NCBI GenBank assembly: GCA_934359535.1
Contig: CAKRLN010000133.1
Location: forward strand, 1-6,296
Length of the DNA: 6,296 bases
Source: an uncultured Lachnospiraceae bacterium
GTDB lineage: Bacteria > Bacillota > Clostridia > Lachnospirales > Lachnospiraceae
Direction: 5' to 3'
This document shows positions 4,853 to 6,296 of this stretch, in pieces. Each line of letters begins with the position of its first letter. Within the stretch, counting starts at the first letter, position 1. The notes beneath the pieces were generated by a model that searched no databases, was not told the origin of the DNA, and saw only the letters and a program-made list of their open reading frames with translations. The translations under genes and the position numbers were made by a program.

Positions 4853-6296
4853 ATAATTCTTCTGCACCGGTCTGTAATTTTACCAGCTCATAATAATATC
4901 CCTTTTTCTTAAGAAGCTCCTCATGCGTTCCCGCCTCCCGGATATAGCCATCCTGCAGGACAAGAATCTGATCCGCATGCTTTGTTGTGGAAATCCGCTG
5001 CGCAATAATTAATTTTGTGCATGGAAAATCCAGCTCCCTTAAAGACTTTTGAATCTGCTTTTCCGTCTCCATATCAACCGCTGAGGTTGTATCATCCAGA
5101 ATCAGAATCGACGGCTTTACAGCCAGCGCACGTGCAAGTGAAATTCTCTGCTTCTGTCCACCAGATAATCCAACACCGCGCTCTCCGACAACCGTATCAT
5201 ACCCCTCCGGCATTTTGCTGATAAAATCCGATGCAGCCGAATACCTTGCAAACTTTACGACCTCTTCCTTCTCAATATTGCTGTCTCCATATGCAATATT
5301 GCCTTCGATCGTATCCGAATATAAAAGCACATCCTGCGTTGCAAGTCCGATATTTTTACGGAGGTCACAAAGCTTTAATTTTTCAATTGGAATTCCATCA
5401 ATCCTTATCTCGCCCTTTGTCGGCTCATAAAACCGTGGAATCAGATGGATCAGGGATGTTTTTCCACATCCGGTCTCTCCCATAATTGCAATCGTCTGCC
5501 CCGGCTCTGCTGTAAAGCTGATATCATGCAGAACCGGAAGATCTCCATCCTCATACTGGAAGGATACATCCTGGAACTCAATTTTTCCATCAAAACGCTC
5601 TGGATGAGGGACGGCATCCTGGGAGTCCTTAATCTTCGGCTCGGAATAATAGATTTCCATAACCTTCTGGGAAGCCGCTGAAAACCGCTGGAACTCATTC
5701 ATAATATTTCCCATCTGACGCATCGGATTCGCGATCGCCCAGATCAGTCCGGAAAATGCAACGTATTCTCCCATTGTCATCTGCCCATTGATCAGGAATA
5801 CACCACCGACTGCAAGCATCACAACCGGCATCAGGTTCGCAATACTTTCAACATATGGATAAAACTTAAGCCATACCATTCCGGTTGCCTTATTCGTCTC
5901 TGCATAGTCACGGTTTGCCCTGTCAAACTTGGCAATCTCATAATCCTCTCTTGCAAATGCCTTTACCACCCGGTTTCCAGAAATATTCTCCTGCGCATAG
6001 GTATTCATCTGTGCAAGCTTTTCACGAAGCTTCGCATGCATTGGTGCAACCTTGTTTTTAAAAAGATAAATAATCCAGAATACAAACGGTGAAATCACAA
6101 GCAGGCAGAGTGCCATCTTCCAGTTAATGTATAAGAAGAAAACTGCAGCTGCTGCAAACAGGGAAAAGGATTCAATCACCATTCTTATTACCCATGCCAC
6201 CATATGACGTACCGCATCAAGGTCTCCCGTCACACGCGTCATCAGATCCCCCGTCCGGTAGGTACTGTAAAATGTCATATCCTGTCTCTGTATTTT
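4851..6296 (-). CDS. ABC exporter half-transporter, degenerate-site subunit of a heterodimer, 5' end cut by window edge
   Basis: 481 codons plus stop lie in the window and the frame is open at the right edge. The in-frame ATG at 6278 is internal: the sequence there (FYSTYRTGDLMTRVTGD) is the conserved first cytoplasmic loop of B-family exporters, so roughly the first 100 residues, with TM1 and TM2, lie outside. Numbering from the first in-window codon, TM3-TM6 span about 35-78 and 145-195. The NBD has Walker A GETGCGKTS (273-281), Q-loop Gln321, a perfect LSGGQ (377-381), Walker B ILILDD with Asp402 in the catalytic Glu position, D-loop SAVD and Gln433 where the switch His should be. Loss of Glu and His marks the degenerate subunit of an LmrC/BmrC/TM287-type heterodimer. 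It is encoded directly before its intact partner, the same order as in those systems. Residues 232-243, between the membrane and ATPase parts, are the usual linker. Confidence 0.95.
   Translation of the reverse strand, partial: KIQRQDMTFYSTYRTGDLMTRVTGDLDAVRHMVAWVIRMVIESFSLFAAAAVFFLYINWKMALCLLVISPFVFWIIYLFKNKVAPMHAKLREKLAQMNTYAQENISGNRVVKAFAREDYEIAKFDRANRDYAETNKATGMVWLKFYPYVESIANLMPVVMLAVGGVFLINGQMTMGEYVAFSGLIWAIANPMRQMGNIMNEFQRFSAASQKVMEIYYSEPKIKDSQDAVPHPERFDGKIEFQDVSFQYEDGDLPVLHDISFTAEPGQTIAIMGETGCGKTSLIHLIPRFYEPTKGEIRIDGIPIEKLKLCDLRKNIGLATQDVLLYSDTIEGNIAYGDSNIEKEEVVKFARYSAASDFISKMPEGYDTVVGERGVGLSGGQKQRISLARALAVKPSILILDDTTSAVDMETEKQIQKSLRELDFPCTKLIIAQRISTTKHADQILVLQDGYIREAGTHEELLKKKGYYYELVKLQTGAEEL

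Noticed and set aside
5015..5698. Overlapping open frames on both strands within the degenerate ABC gene
   Set aside because: They are shadows of the ATPase domain, whose motifs fix the true frame.
6276..6278. ATG at 6278 as the true start of the degenerate ABC subunit
   Set aside because: The frame stays open to the window edge, and the conserved exporter loop around it shows that the first membrane segments lie upstream, outside the window.

Overview
The window looks like a chromosomal segment of a low-to-moderate GC Firmicute, most likely a Clostridia/Lachnospiraceae gut bacterium. Supporting signs are strong AGGAGG-type ribosome binding sites, a heterodimeric ABC exporter of the BmrCD/LmrCD/TM287-288 type, a clostridial-style methyl-accepting chemotaxis protein, and a PadR plus HAAS membrane-protein cassette. 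This assignment is inferred from gene content and style; no database search was done. All five genes are on the minus strand, so biological order runs from high to low coordinates.

Region 4851-6296 is the 3' part of an ABC exporter half-transporter. Its 5' end lies beyond the right edge. The nucleotide-binding domain is catalytically degenerate: the Walker B glutamate is Asp and the switch histidine is Gln. Region 3055-4839 is its full-length partner, with intact catalytic residues but a deviant LSQGQ signature. The genes are 11 bp apart and the second gene's ribosome binding site overlaps the first gene's stop codon. Together they should form one heterodimeric exporter with one consensus and one degenerate ATP site. 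The substrate cannot be read from sequence.

Region 1268-2971 is a transmembrane chemoreceptor with a periplasmic-type helical bundle, two HAMP-like units and a signalling hairpin. A well-formed promoter (TTGAAA, 17 bp, TATTAT) lies in the 83-bp gap upstream of it and supports a start at 2971 rather than at the upstream ATG at 3010. The unit ends in two consecutive hairpin/T-tract terminators (1198-1265).

Region 1050-1197 is the control region of the last operon. It holds a promoter (TTGACA, 17 bp, TACTTT) followed by TACTA-type repeats overlapping the predicted transcription start, a layout expected for an autorepressing PadR protein. The padR-like gene (693-1049) overlaps by 14 bp a HAAS-domain multi-spanning membrane protein (1-706) that runs off the left edge.

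Nothing here is clearly a new system. The points most worth a second look are the PadR operator architecture, the asymmetric ATP sites of the exporter pair, and the chemoreceptor placed directly behind an exporter with no chemotaxis or flagellar genes in view. No RNA genes, CRISPR arrays, insertion sequences or attachment sites were seen.
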